DNA of 64,000 bases, taken from positions 5,180,581-5,244,580 of the forward strand of contig NC_083597.1 in NCBI RefSeq assembly GCF_020882245.1, in the 5' to 3' direction. The translations under genes were made by a program, and so were the position numbers. The notes under the pieces were generated by a model, which did not search any database, was not told where the DNA came from, and saw nothing but the letters and a program-made list of their open reading frames with translations. The stretch comes from Rhopalosiphum padi (taxonomy: Eukaryota; Arthropoda; Insecta; Hemiptera; Aphididae). This document shows, piece after piece, positions 25,901 to 41,400 of this stretch (position 1 is the stretch's first letter; each line of letters starts with the position of its first letter).

Positions 25901-28900
25901 CGTTTCTGAGAGAAGAAATTGTTTTTATATTTGTGTTGTTTTTTTGTTAAACATTTGTAAGGTGGTAAATACGACTTTTAGGTAAAAATACCTAGTCCAA
26001 AGTTCTTTATATATCTTCAGACTTTCTGTTGGTAATAGTTTATAAAAACATCGTTATTTCAAACTAAATATTCAAATTTATATTATTATATTTATATAAT
26101 AACCAGGGAAAATCGACATTTTTACCAATTCATTATTTTACTGTTTTTTATAATAATTATATGATGTATATTGTAATTTTCTAAACAATGTATTATGCTA
26201 TGTAACAAGAGTAATTAAATAGTGTTCCATTAAAATTAAATTATTTTAAGATTCTTATTATTTTTAACTTGATATTTGATATTTTCCTTACTTTCTCTGA
26301 TTAAATGTGTACATCAAATGTTAATAGAATTTTTGAATTCTTAACATGTTTTTCCAAAAATATTAAATGGTAACTCCCCCTTTATAATAGTATTATTATA
26401 GCCTTAAACGTACGAACAATGTTAAATTTATTTGAAATTTAAAATAATTTCGATACAACCTAGTTAGCTTGGTGCTGAAGGAGCCATCATACTTTTATTA
26501 TTAATTATTAAATTTATTGTAATTTTTAATACATATAATATTTTCTTCAATAATAATAATAAAAAAATTACTGTATAAAAATAATGTATAAGTATCTATA
26601 TTAGATTTAAATATTTGTTTTCACTTGTGTATCTTAGATAAAAATTGATATTTGTTTACATTTAAATCAACAATATTTTTTTCAGATAAAATATATATTT
26701 AATCAATAAAATTTAATTGCCTACGTCACAACGACTATAAAAACGTAGGCGTTTGATTTAATTACATTAAATAATATCTAAATCATCTATAAAATATAAG
26801 TTATTAAAATAAATATATAAATAAAATGTTAGTATACCACCTATGTAACCAAGGTGAATGATCTTAATACATGAATTGTAAATTCACATTATTTGAGACA
26901 AATCATTTAATTTCTCAATGCAATTTTACAATTATTACATTGTCTGTAAAATAATATATAAATACTATATTGCAAAGATATCTCCTATCAAAATTTAATT
27001 AATATAGTTTTAATGATCATAATTTAAAAATTATTATTTTATTAACTTAATATGTTTATGAAGTACATAAAAGTTAAAACTTTACATAAAATAAAAGATA
27101 TAGGCAAAATTCATTTTTGATTTAAAAAATTTATAATAGTGCAATTAAAATATTTTTTATTAAAAAAAGCTGATATTTTATACTTAAAATATGGGTATAT
27201 TCGTATACAATTTTAGTATTTCTGTCATACTTCACATACGTTATTTTTTATAAATTGAATAATTTATACAATTATACATAAATAATATACTAAATTAAAT
27301 GTGTTCGATTTTGAACAAAAAAAAAATAAAAATATTTTAACAAGACCTATAAAAGACATATTATTATGAATCTTTACATAAAATTGTTTATTTATTTTAT
27401 ATTCAGTTTGAAAATATAAAATATAAAAATATGTTTATATAAATATAGGCAATAATATTACAAGTATTAAGTGAGTACGCCCTAAAATCTGACTAACACG
27501 CAGTCTTAAATCGATAAACCGTACATTTACTATTATTAATTATTATTATTGATAACGACAATTGAATAATAAGTACCTACAACCATATACATAATCATAT
27601 TTCATATAATTTTAAAATAAACCTATTGTAGTTTTAACAACAACTAATAAAATACGCAAGTGGTGCCAAATTTGTTCTCAATTAACACTTATATTATCAT
27701 ATCGAGTTTTGCTATAATTTTTCAGATAAGAATTCTATAAATCTATTTATCAGAATATTTGTATGTCTACGGACTATGGTAATACATTAATAACATTGAC
27801 TTATTTATTTTTTTTTATGTAAATCAAAATAAATCTAAATTTGAATAAGACCATTAAAAATGTAACTAATTTTACATACAAGTGATACTTAAAAAGTTCA
27901 TCATTTCATAGCTAAATGCAAATAATATTGCATTTATTGAACAGTACATACGTATTAAATTTATTAACATAAAAACTAATATTCAAACTTTTATTGATTT
28001 AATATTTTGTATACAAGTTCATACGGTTTATGACGTTTATATGTACAATCAAAAATGCACTGTTTTTAAGAAAATTTTAATAAATAGGTAGTTTTTCACA
28101 TATAACCTTTATAAACAAAATAAAAAACCCCAAAGTTTCCTTTCAATACAAAGTTCTTAATGTATAAATTGTAAAGTAAAATTTGATTTACATGTATAGC
28201 TTGTACAATACCAATATAATTTTAATTTCATATTCGTGAGACCTCAAAATCAATGATTTAAACAAGTAGTAAACCTATAATAAGTAGGTACCTACTAGAA
28301 ATGCGTCAATAGGTACTGATTAATAAGTGTTCATACAAATAATCTGCTACTTCATAATTTTAAGCTAATATTTTTTGTAAACAAAAAAAAATTTAATGAT
28401 GATATCTTTTTTGAAGCCTTTCAAAATTAAGTATTAAACTCGTAAATTATTCCGTCGACGTTATCTAAAACTACTTATTACAAACAAATTATAAAATACA
28501 ATAATAAAACATAATACGTTTATTAGCAATTAAAATAAATTACTAATTAGTATACAATTTTTTACAATTTTTTACTATATGATAATTTACCCAAATCATA
28601 TATTTTATCTTTGAATGCAACCAAGTAATAAGTTTATGTTTTAATGTTAAATTAAAATTGAAGATGTATGAATTTTTATTTTTATTTTTATTCAAGTTAT
28701 ACCTATAAAATTTATATTGTTAGTTATAACATATATTTAGTATATTATAAGACCATATCTTATACATTTAATTTATCTTAATTATGTTTTACTCAATCGA
28801 AGTTACTGATGTTGTATATGTTGGTGCATACTTCCGCACAGATTATTCAATAAATACATTTATATCTTACAACAATAGCGCATACAGATCTGTAAAAAAT

Positions 28901-30717
28901 CTACTGTCAGCAATATATTTCAGATCAGTATAATTTTAATTCGTTCACATTTCTTAAAACTTTCTCGTTAATAATAATATACCATAAATATAAAAAAAAA
29001 TATAAAATAGTAAATAATAGATATAAATATAATAATTTATAATGACACTTATCTATACACCAATATGTATGACGATAGTCCAGATTTTATTAAGCTAGGT
29101 ATATTATATACCTATACACCTAGATATTATTATTATAATAATAATAAACCTGTGGAAAAATGAGAAATACTCTATGTGGCTCATCGGTTTTGGAGCCGGT
29201 TCAATGATTATTATCCAATATTGCAAAAGTATAATTATAAATTCAACAAAGTGTATATTATGTCAAAAATATCCATATTTCATTGTATCTATTCTATCAT
29301 TCGTTTTTTAGTTGGTGAACAAACAAAAATATACTTTAAGACCCTTAAGTAGTTAATTACAATAATTACATCAAAATAACCTGATCAGTATACTTCTTAG
29401 TTTATATTTTATTTTTTAGTTTTATACATTTTTAAACACCAAAAGTTCACTTTCAATACTCACCTAAATTATTTATGGTATAATTATTATTCATCGATAT
29501 AGGAATGAGTGTTCCTAATAGCTATTTTCAAGGTTTATGATAAAATAGCTCTTATAATTCGGATACTTTGGAGAGCTATAGCTAATTTTTACATTTCTTG
29601 TGTTGGGTATTTTCAGTCCACCGCCTGATCATTAGACTAATGTATTCATAAAGTTTTTTTTTTATTTATGAAGAGTATATCTCCCGAAGTACAACGATCA
29701 ACTATTAACTATCTGCATTATAGTTAATGGACATCCATTTATTAAATAAGGTTAAGTTTATGTCAAAACACTTAAAACAAGAATCGTTTATTTGTATATT
29801 TTTTTTTCTTAATATTGAGTTTTTCTGATCGACATTATATTATATTACTACAAAATCAAATGAATCAATTTTAAAATAATATAACTATATGTTATATTTG
29901 ATTATTTACAGACTACGAAACTAATAAATCCGCTACAACCACAAACGTAAATCTTATTATAGACCCGGTATATAATATATCATATTTTATTGTTGTAGGT
30001 AAGAGTAATATTAATTTTTAAAATCTCATATAACAAGTTTCTTACTCAGGTTCAAAAACGCTTGTGCGCAGTGTCACAAATATTTATTTTTCGATCACGC
30101 GTGCCGTCACGAACTATAAAATGTGAATACACGAGAAATTAAAATAATTTATAAATAAGCAATTACGATATAGTATACGTCTATACATAGTACATTCAAT
30201 AAGTATTAAGATTTTCTGTTGTGCCTTATGTCCTGCAGCTAGTGACAATTAATGATCAGTAAATATTGATAATTTTTTTTTTTTAATTGTGATAACATAA
30301 ACAAAATTATGTGAATAACAATAACGTTTAGATTTCACCTTCAACAATCGTGTAAGCACAATTAAAACACATTCGTGCCGTGGAATTTAAACCTTAAATA
30401 AATAGGTAAGTACAACCAGTATAATTATTATTGTACTCTAAACTACATTGGGATAATAAAACACGCTTAAAACGAATCGATTTTGGCCGGAAATGTAGTA
30501 AGTTGTTATCATATCGCCAAATGCCATAAAATAAACCTATCTAAATAATTTTAATATTATGAATCTATTCGAAAAATATTCACTAGTATTTTTACATATT
30601 TTTACGATGTGTTTAGTTCAAGCTTCGCGCGTGGCCAATAAAATAAAGGCTAACCGTAATGAAAATTTATATTATAATCTGCTTTCTATATAACTATATA
30701 AGCGCAAACGCAATACT

Positions 30718-30808
30718 ATATAGATATCTATATTGTATTATATAGATATATATGCGCAATACACATATATTATCGCCGAAACTTACCATAGCCATGGCCT
30801 ATGGCTAT
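30718..30808. repeat. palindrome cluster
   Basis: A perfect 16-bp palindrome ATATAGATATCTATAT (30718-30733), a similar tatatagatatata 20 bases on, and ATAGCCAT-5 nt-ATGGCTAT (30788-30808). Each is real; the cluster has no known meaning. Confidence 0.8.
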
Positions 30809-32023
30809 TGGCCCACGGATGTATAAGTCGAATAACAGGAAGATAACTAACATTTAGATAAAATTTTATTTCCATATAGTCACTTCACACATTGATTTCG
30901 GGTTTATTTATATTTTTGTTTTGTCTTTATCGGATATAGGGCATGATGTGTTATAGTTAAGCGTTAAAGAAATAAATAAATAAAAAGAAAAAAATATTAT
31001 ATTGCATAAATTCGGTTAGATTTTGTGAAATAAAAGCGTTTGTAACTATATACCTAATTGTTTAAAATTACCCTGTTGATTGATAACACATTTTTTTTTT
31101 AAATATATTAATTTATTTGATATTTTTTCAATTTTGTATAAACTATAAATTATTAGTTTTTTTCTTTACACGTCGAAACACACAACGTCTACACAAAATT
31201 TGGGCACTTTTTTCCACTTAACAATATTATACATATGAACTATGAAGCAGTAAAATATACGACCCAACCCGCCGGACAAAACACGAGGTCGTGAATATTA
31301 TGTTTTTCTTTCACGCGTTTTTCTCGCGTATAAATCCGTCTTGCAAGTAATTCATCTCGGTCACGATATGTCTAAACATATATCATATTATAACATAATA
31401 TATATTATATATCTCGATATAATGTATAATATTATATTATGTGTAATAATAAGTATATACTGAAACCATTTGATAGTTGATATATTATGTATAATTATAA
31501 CTTATAAGGGGGTTGTAATATGTTGAAGTGGTGAGATGAAAAATGTAAATTATAAAAAATGAAAATATGCCATTTTTCCGTACCCCCCACTAATACCACT
31601 GATTAATATGATGTAAGTTTTGTAAGCCTAGGTTGGTTGATATAACCACCATCACACATTCATTCACTCATCTTTATCATAAAATCCCTATGTTTTAAAC
31701 AGTTTAAAATTGTTGTTGTTGGTAGGCTTATAATTCATATTGCTTTTTCACACAACATTGTATTTCGGTCCTGTCTTGGATATTCATTGAAAAGAATTTT
31801 GTAAAATAATTAAAATGTCATATTATCTCGGATTATCACAACTTGCCCGTAAAAATCGTTTCGGATACGCGAAACGCGAATAAGAAATTAAGATTATCGC
31901 ATCCTGTGCGTTGGGAGGTCCGCTGCTAGTATAAAATCCTTGATTCCTTTTTCGGAATCAGGAAACAAATACGAAACCGACCTACCCATCCGTGCAGCTA
32001 CACACGGCAGAGAACTATATACC

Positions 32024-32817
32024 TATACAGGATGATTCACTAAGCACGCTCACGCCCTTTTTTAATTTAATAATACATTTACTCAAATTCTGACTTTTTG
32101 AATTTTTAAATATACTTAACAACTATACTTTCAAAATGTTGATATTTTTTGTACAAAATTTTATCTTTTTCAAATAAGAATCCCTTATTTAACTATAAAT
32201 TATTTAGTGATAATTTGTTTTAAAAAATGTTGATTCAGGTAAGTACCTAAATAAAAATTCAAACGAGCAATTTTTCAGTTATTAAAGTGTTCATATTAGA
32301 ACAATTAGTCCTTAAAATGGTTTAAAAAAAATATAAGACATATATTGAATATAGAGTATTTTAGTATTTATTATACTATTGGACCATTATTATAAATTAT
32401 AAATATTGATAAATTGATATAATTTGATTACATGTTAAAATCACCATAGATCCCATGATCCCAAATTCATTATCATAGACATATTATACTTATAATACAA
32501 AAAGTTAAAGAACTCAAAAACTACTCAATTAAAACTTAAAATTATGATTTTAATGCGTTGACATTTAAAAAAAAATATCTGTTATATAAATTACCGTAGA
32601 AAAAGGTGGTTTTCATTTTTCAAAAACTAAAAGATTGTATTTGCACGCAGGACACTCTTTAAGTAGTTTAAGTAGTACGAAAAATTTCAATTTTTTGAAA
32701 ATATATTGTCTTCGAGTTTATAATCTATTTAAAAATTCCGATTACCATACTTCGAACAACTGCACATTATTGTTGAAGAAAAAAAGGGGTGAATGTGTTT
32801 GGAAAATCATGCTGTAT
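32024..32817. mobile_element. TA-flanked terminal-inverted-repeat element (CAGGATGATTCAC type)
   Basis: The left end TATACAGGATGATTCACTAA, continuing gcacgctcacgccc, pairs with the right end read inverted, TATACAGCATGATTTTCCAA, continuing acacattcacccc. About 20 of the first 26 positions match. TA lies at both outer edges, so a Tc1/mariner-like non-autonomous origin is plausible. The 790-bp body is AT-rich. Its 67-codon frame at 32635-32838 runs through the terminus and is not a gene. Confidence 0.6.
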
Positions 32818-32859
32818 ATAATATTCATGTCCGGATAAAATACGCGTCCGTCATTGGTT

Positions 32860-33460
32860 TGGAATGGACAAGTTTTGTTTCAATACGTTTGTGTGTATTT
32901 TTTTAACACAAGACGCTAAACGAAGGCCGGTCACAGTGATACTCACGTTTAAAAACCGAAAACCCGCCGCCCGGCCATTGTGCGCGTGCTGTCGCGTGTA
33001 CGGTTACATATCGTTGTAATACCTATACACATATAGTACTTATAGAGAGACATTTTCATGAATGGACGACTCGCGGCCTCCGTGTACACTTATATACAGT
33101 GGAACACGATACAACGATTTATTATTATTATTATGAAACACGAAAACGATACAACGTCGTGACCTTACGGATACGTTTTGCGCTTATCTTATTCAGCGTG
33201 TAGACCGGTGCCTATATTATGGATATATACTGCCGCTGTGACAGCAACGAGAGAAAACTAACTGGTGCAATCGAAGGTGTACGTTTTTATCAGATATAGA
33301 ACGTACCGACAAACGGTCGCATACCTAAACACGCGTATAAGTAGCACTACTAGCACTTGTAATATACGTCGGTATACTCCACGATCAAACCTAAATATAT
33401 CGATCATTTTTTTTTTTTTGTAAATTGTCGATTTCAGATTATTGAACAAGACACATTATA
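32860..33460. promoter_or_regulatory. CpG-rich patch, possible promoter or enhancer
   Basis: GC and CpG rise sharply (gcccggccattgtgcgcgtg near 32970, ctcgcggcctccgtg near 33070). A repeated word ACGATACAACG occurs at about 33106 and 33145. No ORF with recognisable content; the minus-strand 63-codon frame at 33258-33449 is not convincing. Assigned by composition only. Confidence 0.35.
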
Positions 33461-35599
33461 TTTCAAACACTAACTACATTGTTTAAAGTAATGATGTGGT
33501 TAAGAACTCTAATGATAACATTGTTGATCCAATTCAATTAGAAACATTCGCCATATTTTGTAAATAATTTGCAAATATATATAAATTATAAATACATATT
33601 TAATACATTTTTAAAGCAAACAACGGAATAATATATTCTTATAAGATAATTATAAATACTATTAAAAACATACGCTTTTAAATTATTAGTTATAAGGTAC
33701 TGTAAATTTAGCTTGGTAAAAATATTGTTTGGTCAAGTATTATGTGAATCGTAAATCATTTTGATATCTACCTAGATATTATATTATACAATATTATTGG
33801 CTAATACGATTGTTTGTAATCGTTATAGATTCAATAGATACGTTTTTAAACGAACATCTACTAAATATACATATACTATTGAAATAAACAATTTCTATAT
33901 ATGTATATATTATATTTATTAGTTGAAAGCATGTAATTATCTTACAGACCCGCAACAAAAATCTACGTACATGTATTAAAATATAGATTTATAGTAAAAA
34001 TGCCGTTTCTATTAGTAATTGAAAAAAAGTACATATTATTAATACTTTTTAAGGATTTAATAGTATAATATTTTTATTTTTACTAGCCAGCATTATTAAC
34101 ATAATACATTTTGTTCCAGAATATAGTCTCAAGAAACTGATACACCCCAATTAACATTATACTTACTACGCTTCTGAAACAATATTGCTGAATTTCAATA
34201 CTCACGTGACATCGTCTGTTAATATGTACTATATGAACTCTTACATTTTACAAACAATTTCACATTTGTATGCATAATAATTCAGTCAGCGAACACAACC
34301 GTCGTCATCGCATTATATAGGTCGTTGCATTGAATACGTTCACTAATCCAAGTCCTCCCGTCCCTACACACAGGAGTTGGAATTTCAGTTTATTTTTCGA
34401 CTACTGACCTAGTGAACTTTAGTCCGATAAGATGTGCAAAATACAGAATGTTATTAGTTTTAAGATTTTTTATGTTGTCAGTTATCAGAAAGAAAGAAAT
34501 CAAAATTGTAGATTGTTTATTTTGTATTACAAAAATATATATATTATATACATAAAAAAAAAAAAAAAATGTTTTTGTTACCGCTATCTTATGAAGATTT
34601 GGGCACGATTTTGTTCGGCAGTTTCCACTACAATTATTAACCAATGACAATCATTGAAATATCTGACAACAAAAATCCTAAGTTTGATAAAATCAAAACA
34701 TGCATTGTTTTAACCTAATCTACTCAGAAATGTATATTCAAATGGCTTGACTAATCATTGCTTTAAGTTTTTAAATCAATAATATAATAATATACACTAC
34801 TATCCAGTGCCAAAATGAGCTGAATGTTAAAAGTTTCCAATCACGATCCTATAACTATCAAGTTTTTATTTAATTTAAAAATTATAATTTGGAATAGTAA
34901 TAAATATATGCATTTCATTTTTATACAACTGATTATATTATTATATCAAACTGAATATACCTATGTACTTGTATGTATTTAATTCTAAATACGTATTTAC
35001 ATAATCAATTATAAATGTATATTTTTGTATAATATCTTTTAAAGGTTCAAACTTTCAAAGGTTATTGATCTTTCAATAAAACAAATTATTTTTATTTATT
35101 ATGACTAGATGAAATACCAGCTAATATTCCAAGTAAAATATTGTTGTCAACATAATTCGCCAATGAGGTATATTATGTTTTTCTTTTAATTTGAAACTAG
35201 CTATACAGCAGTTTTAACTGATAAATACAGAATGTAGTTTCAAAAATGTGTATTTTCCATCTTTCAATGAAAGTAAAAATAATTTTATATATATTAGTCT
35301 GTTTATTTTAACGTTTCTTAAACTTGATAAATTTATTTAGAATTTTCAAACATTCATTAATTTTTTTAAATTTAATTAAAATTGAATGCTATTCTAAATA
35401 CATAGCAATTGGTAATTGCCTCTGAAATTTTTTTTGAACAGGAGGATGGGTCGATGGGTGGTAGTCGCTGGGTCCCTAGTTGAAAATGTGAAATGATATA
35501 CTAAATAAGTAGTCAATAATGATCTAAAAAAATATAATAAGTTGTATTATATTATAATGCATTTATGCATTAATTACTTAAACATTTAAAAGATTCTTA

Positions 35600-35718
35600 A
35601 CAGAATTATTTTTTTGAAGCCCCCCTCCTCCCCTACCTTCTGTAATAATAGTAGTGTGTAGGTACATAGGGTATCTGTAAGTTGCCTCTAGAAAAATTTT
35701 AATTCACCACGCCACTGC
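35600..35718 (-). mobile_element. truncated hAT-like end (CAGTGGCGTG)
   Basis: Read on the minus strand the segment starts CAGTGGCGTGGTGAATTAAA and later has a G-rich tract (gggaggagggggg), the layout of many aphid CAGTGGCGT repeats. No partner end was found on the left, so it is a fragment. Confidence 0.35.
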
Positions 35719-38276
35719 ATAGATGCATTAGTTACATATTTTTAACATGCTTGAAAATTATATAAATGGTATTTTGGTTTTAACCTTAATAATAATTATA
35801 ATAATAATTTACAAAATGTATTAAAAGCTTATTTGAGGTAAAATTCTGACATGACTATTACATGATAGTTAATACGTCATGTTACTTCGATAATAATAAT
35901 TGATTAATCAATTTTATTCACCATAGGCCTTGAGTTATTAAGTAGTCAGATTGAAAACTTACACTATACTATTTATTTAACCTAGTTATAGAATGTGTTG
36001 AGAATACGACTATTTGAAATGTGTTAATTATTTTACTTTATAGGGTTATCAGCTGGTAATGGCATATTGCGATTTTTTTTTTTTATCGCGAATTTTATTT
36101 TCAAAATATTGTATATAAGCGATTGCAAAGATAATTTTAATGATGTACCATGACGTACATACAACATGACCGACCTCATTCTTATTTTATTGTCAAAAGA
36201 TTTTTAAATTTTAGTGTTAGGTAGGTAACTTTAAAACAAAACAAAAAAAACCATTGTTTTTTTAATTATTTTTTGTAAATAAATATTCACCAAAACTATC
36301 GTCAATATTGTATTAATACGATATGTATGGATCGATAGTCGATACACGGTTTTTATCCACGAAATTTATCAATAATCTATCAAATTAGTTTGATTGAAAA
36401 GATTTAAATAAATAAAAAATATAAACATATTATAGAAAAAAAATACAAAATTACAATAACATAATTTTAGCTGTCAGATATTATATATTTTTTGATTTGT
36501 AAACTTACTTTGGACGTTTCGGTCGAATACTCGTCTAGGCTCTGTAAAACCTGTTTATGGTTTTAGACTTGGTGACATTATTCCGGTATTAATATAACAA
36601 TAACCAACCCTGCCACAGTCGTAAGATCGTTGTCATTTAAATATTAAATAACAAAGTCAAGTTTCAAAACTTTCTATAAATTAAATATGAAATTTGAATA
36701 AATATAAATAAGAATAACCATTTTTTGCATGAGTATTATTTTTAACAACATCTAGCAACAGCGGATTATAATTAGTATTTTGTTTACTAAAAATTTTAAG
36801 CGTACACCAAAACTGCTATAATACTTCATCTTGTAATGGTAAATTTTATTTTTAGGTGCTGCAACTCAATTGTAACAGCTAGCGATCGGTTATAAACAAC
36901 TTCTTATTTAGACACACTTACCTATAGTCATTATTTTTACCTAACGTTTTCAGAAATATATTTTCGCATAACTTAATGGCAATAATTATTAATAAACAAC
37001 AATTTAAAAAAAAAATTATATTTTACTATTTTTTATTGTTATAATATCTGGTAAGTACCTACCATAGACTCATAAACTCAACGTTCTTTATTTTCATTTT
37101 TGTGTTAGCCTTATCCGTTAAGTCTTTTTATATCCTATAATATATTCTCATGTCTAAGTCGACTGAGATACAAATGTATGCCAAGTGACTGACCGTGTAA
37201 CTTTTTATGTCAGTATAAAAACATAGTGTTTATGGACAATTTAAGTAATACAAACTTTTTTTCCCATCTCGTTGTATTGTACATGAAAGAAGATAAGAAA
37301 TGTTTTTGTAAGCGTTTTTATCTTGTTAAAATAGTAGTTTTGCAGTTTGTATAGAATAAAAATTTTGGATTTTTGTTTATAAAATGTTAATGTTGTTTTG
37401 CTTTAGGTAATAATTTAGACTATAACAAAAATTATTTAAATTATTTAGGACGATAAATATTTAATATAACTAAGATACAGTTGTATCCCGTGCAACAATC
37501 GGAGGTACAAAGTAACGCGCGAATATTGCAGGGTTAATAGAATCACTTATTATAATATATTATGTATACAATATTCCACCTACAACGGAATTTGCAGTAG
37601 TGCGATGATGGATATACTACACAAAACCACAGCATGACCTCATTTTTAATTGTTGTATTAGTGAGAAGCTCTTTTAAGGTTATCCGGTTGGGAAAAAACA
37701 AAGTGTGTAAAAATAACTAATTGCATCTTATAAAAATATTAATAGGCAGTAAAAGACATACGCGTATTATACCTATATACTTGAAACTTAATTTTATTTC
37801 TATGTGTTATAAGCGTTCACGAGTGTACATATGAGTGATAAACGAGCATGCATAATATTATTAATTAGCTCGTCCGTCGGTATAACTATACCGAAGCTTG
37901 TTACAATATTATTTGCATAATTAATTTCCCACCAATGAATATTACATTTAATTAACTTATTTATCGGACACCCATAATTCTACTTGACATTATGCGACTG
38001 GTCGTTGATCGATCTATACGCGTTTTTACTGCCTTGTAAAATTGTGTGCATAGGCCATAGCTGATAATACACTATAGGGTACCTAATAATTTACGCAGTG
38101 TTCCATAAACAATGTTCAGGTTTTAAATATTTAAAAAAGTATTACACTTGTAAAATTGAAGTAGAAAACGATTAAAACTTGTAATTTATTTTTTTATTTT
38201 TTTTTATAAATATTCAATATGCCCCTCACCGACGATTTTGCGATTGCAACGATAACCAACCTTCCTAACATCAAGT

Positions 38277-38470
38277 GTAACTCAACAGACGACACTCTTT
38301 CTCTCAGTTCTTTGAGAGCTGTTGACTGAGGTCTCCAGGCAACCCATTGAAATTATAGACTCGCGTGCTTCATTGTGCAGCTGATAGATAGCGCTACGAC
38401 CAAAACTCGGCAATCCCGCCGAGTTATGATTTGTTGTAACTCGAACATTTTCTTTATAGAACACCCTGTA
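38277..38470 (-). mobile_element. transposon-end fragment (TACAGGGTG) with a 64-codon ORF
   Basis: On the minus strand TACAGGGTGTTCTATAAAGA starts near 38470, a terminus style frequent in insect Tc1/mariner-like derivatives. The frame running from it to 38282 has no recognised similarity. It includes a strong hairpin, AACTCGGC-6 nt-GCCGAGTT (38404-38425). The opposite end was not found. Whether the frame was ever translated is unknown. Confidence 0.35.
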
Positions 38471-41400
38471 TTGCATAGCACTTGTGTACTTATTATAGTG
38501 TAGACATTAGACTAATGATCATTAAAATAATTCGAATTGTACAGAGAACAAACGTTTCGTAACCGGCAAATCACGCGGCACACCACGTGGTGACTTCCGA
38601 TAACTCGGAACAATGTAACAAAATATACACTAACAATAACGTGGAATAAATTATCTGATTAATAATACGTTAGTTAGCCACATAGAAAAGTAACTTGAGT
38701 TTATTTAATTCAGACCGAAAACACTTTCAATTCACATGTCGATGATAATTATATAATAATACTATTTTCATGTGGGTCCATTTACCTCAAAAAAATTAAT
38801 AAATCTTGACCATTTTTATCCAATTATTTTCATATTGTCGTATTAATTACATATATTTATGTTTAAATAAATAAATATATAGTTTTATTATCACATTATA
38901 TTAAAATAAATCTGAAATATTCAAAAATCGGAAATAAAAAAAAATATATATATTATATTATATTATGTTATATTATTAATAATTGGAGAACAATAGACAA
39001 TGGCGAAAAACAATATCTCATCATAGAGGAAAATGGCTACAAGCCTACAACCCTATTTCCACATATTTATATTTAATATTATACAATAACAATAAACTTA
39101 TGATATGCAAAATTATTCAAATTATGTAAAGATCTAAAAACTTAAAGCAGAAGAGTAAAAAAAAAATATTTTCATTATGATTCTGTCTTTTTGTCCGAGT
39201 AACCACAAAATAATATATTATATATTTGTATAAATTAATTATGAGAATATTATACGCATCTAGTGTGATCCATGTTTAACCATATAATCGCGTATCAGCA
39301 TTTGTATCATTTGTTTCAGCATAATTATTTATTTATCATGTTTTTATTCACAATATTTTGTTATTAATTATTATTTACAAAATAATAACTAGTCAATCGA
39401 TAGAAATCATCATAAACTGTATTTGTTGAAAATAAATAAATAATATTGATTATCTAACAATTTCTTTTAACACTATAATTTTTTTTCAAATGTTGTCAAC
39501 CATTCAAGCAAATAACGTTTACTTGAATGAATTTCACTAAATTCTGATTTTACTGTACGATTAGTGTTAACTTATTATTAAACTCATTAGAATTGAAATC
39601 GTGTTAATGTGATAATGTGAACAATACATTTTCATCGTCCATATTATGACGAGAATCGCATTATATAAGGATACGTCTTATCCTTTTTATGAAATGCGTG
39701 TTGATTTCACGAAAAGGTCAAAATAATGTGATAAGTGATCAGTAGACACGACGTATAAAATAAATGCCATTTGAAAATATACAAACGGTTAATACTTTAA
39801 TAGGCATTGTAATAATTTTCGTTGTATGGCTCTTGTCTAAATCTTAGACGTCAGAACAAGTTATTCAAAATGGCAGCACAACTACTGTATGTAGGTACTA
39901 TGTTATATTAATATTTTATATAGGTACACTTAAATTAACGATTAAGATAAAATACATTGAAATATTATTTTACTACTTCATGAAATATAAGCGTTTCACC
40001 ATAATATAATGTCAGTGACCTATATTGTGTACAAATAACTGTTAGAACAACGTATATTTAAGTATTTTAGGACACCGCCCACGGTACATACAACACTGTA
40101 TGACAAAAATATCCAAAGAAACAAAAATATCACGTCAGACAAACATAATGTATCTATTATGCTAATTAAAAATGCAGATTAGTATAACAATAAATATAAT
40201 TAGAAAAATATCAACAATTTGTCTAATTAAAAATACTTACGAAATCAGTAATAGCGGTCTATACACTCACATATTCAATGACATTACTAACACACATATT
40301 GTGGTGAACAACGTACAGAAAAAATATCATAAAAATCTTGATAGTTTTTGTTCAGATTATTGAAATAGATATTCACAGAAAAAAAATTATTGTAATAATA
40401 CATTTATAAATAAAAAAATCATAACTATAAGTAGATTAAAGTATATAAATAAAATCTTTTAAAATTAATACGTTTTATTATAGTTAACAGTTTTTTTAAT
40501 AATTGTTGTACCTACGTAGGTGCCCATTATAACTAATAAAAAATAAGAATGAACAAACGAAAAGTTGAAATTATTTAAATAGTCGATCAAATAATATATA
40601 TATATTTAATATAGGTATATTATAGCACTATATAATAATTATCATGGATATCCGTAATTATAAACCTACACGTGCACTGTGTAGTTCACTTTAAAGTGAT
40701 TTCTATGAACGCTTAATAGCCGTTAATTCTTTTTAATCCTATGCGTCCATTATGTTTAAATAACTGCAGAAAACAAAATAACACTTCATGACTTAGCACT
40801 TAACCTTTTTACTCGTACGACCTTATCAAATGCATGCATAATGTTTTAATCAATTATTTGTACAACCAATTCCGTGTAATAAATAATATAATAAAATAGG
40901 TTTTTTATTTAAATATGAAATTATTGGTTTATTAATTATTTTATATTATTATAAAATACCTCGTGCCTACTGCTGCAGTGCTGCACAATTCGTTTTATCG
41001 TTAAATTGTAAATTACTTTTTTACTTTTTTACAAAAACAAAATTTATGGCGCACAAAACACATACTGGCATGTGATTAAAATTCAGCACAAATTACGAAT
41101 CAAAATTTTAACTATAATAAATACTTAATTGTCGTCCACGTTTAAATCAACTTTAGTTTTTCTTTACTATCGCAGTTCATAACCAATTACACCCCACACT
41201 CATGCCATACGTATTATTATTATTAAGACACAATTCTAACCCTAATAACTTCTGATTGTGAGAAAATAATGTGTACACTTTTACTATTTATCATATTACT
41301 GCGTATAGATTACAAATAGGTTCATTAAAACTTGTAAATGTGTAACAAGCATAATATAACTTATAAGTACTGTTGTTGTTCTATTTTTATAATAATCGTG

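Larger units (their letters stand above)
21393..32023. other. gene desert, about 10.6 kb
   Basis: Uniformly AT-rich with no supported gene, RNA or complete transposon. The frames at 22151-22339, 22536-22733 and 25181-25447 consist of Ile/Phe/Tyr/Asn/Lys-rich translation typical of AT noise. Items seen: microsatellites near 22267 and 22931, a small palindrome cluster at 30718-30808, and a mild CpG-rich zone at 31830-32010 containing a TATAAAA word (31930) and a 7-bp hairpin (31941-31960). Confidence 0.6.
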
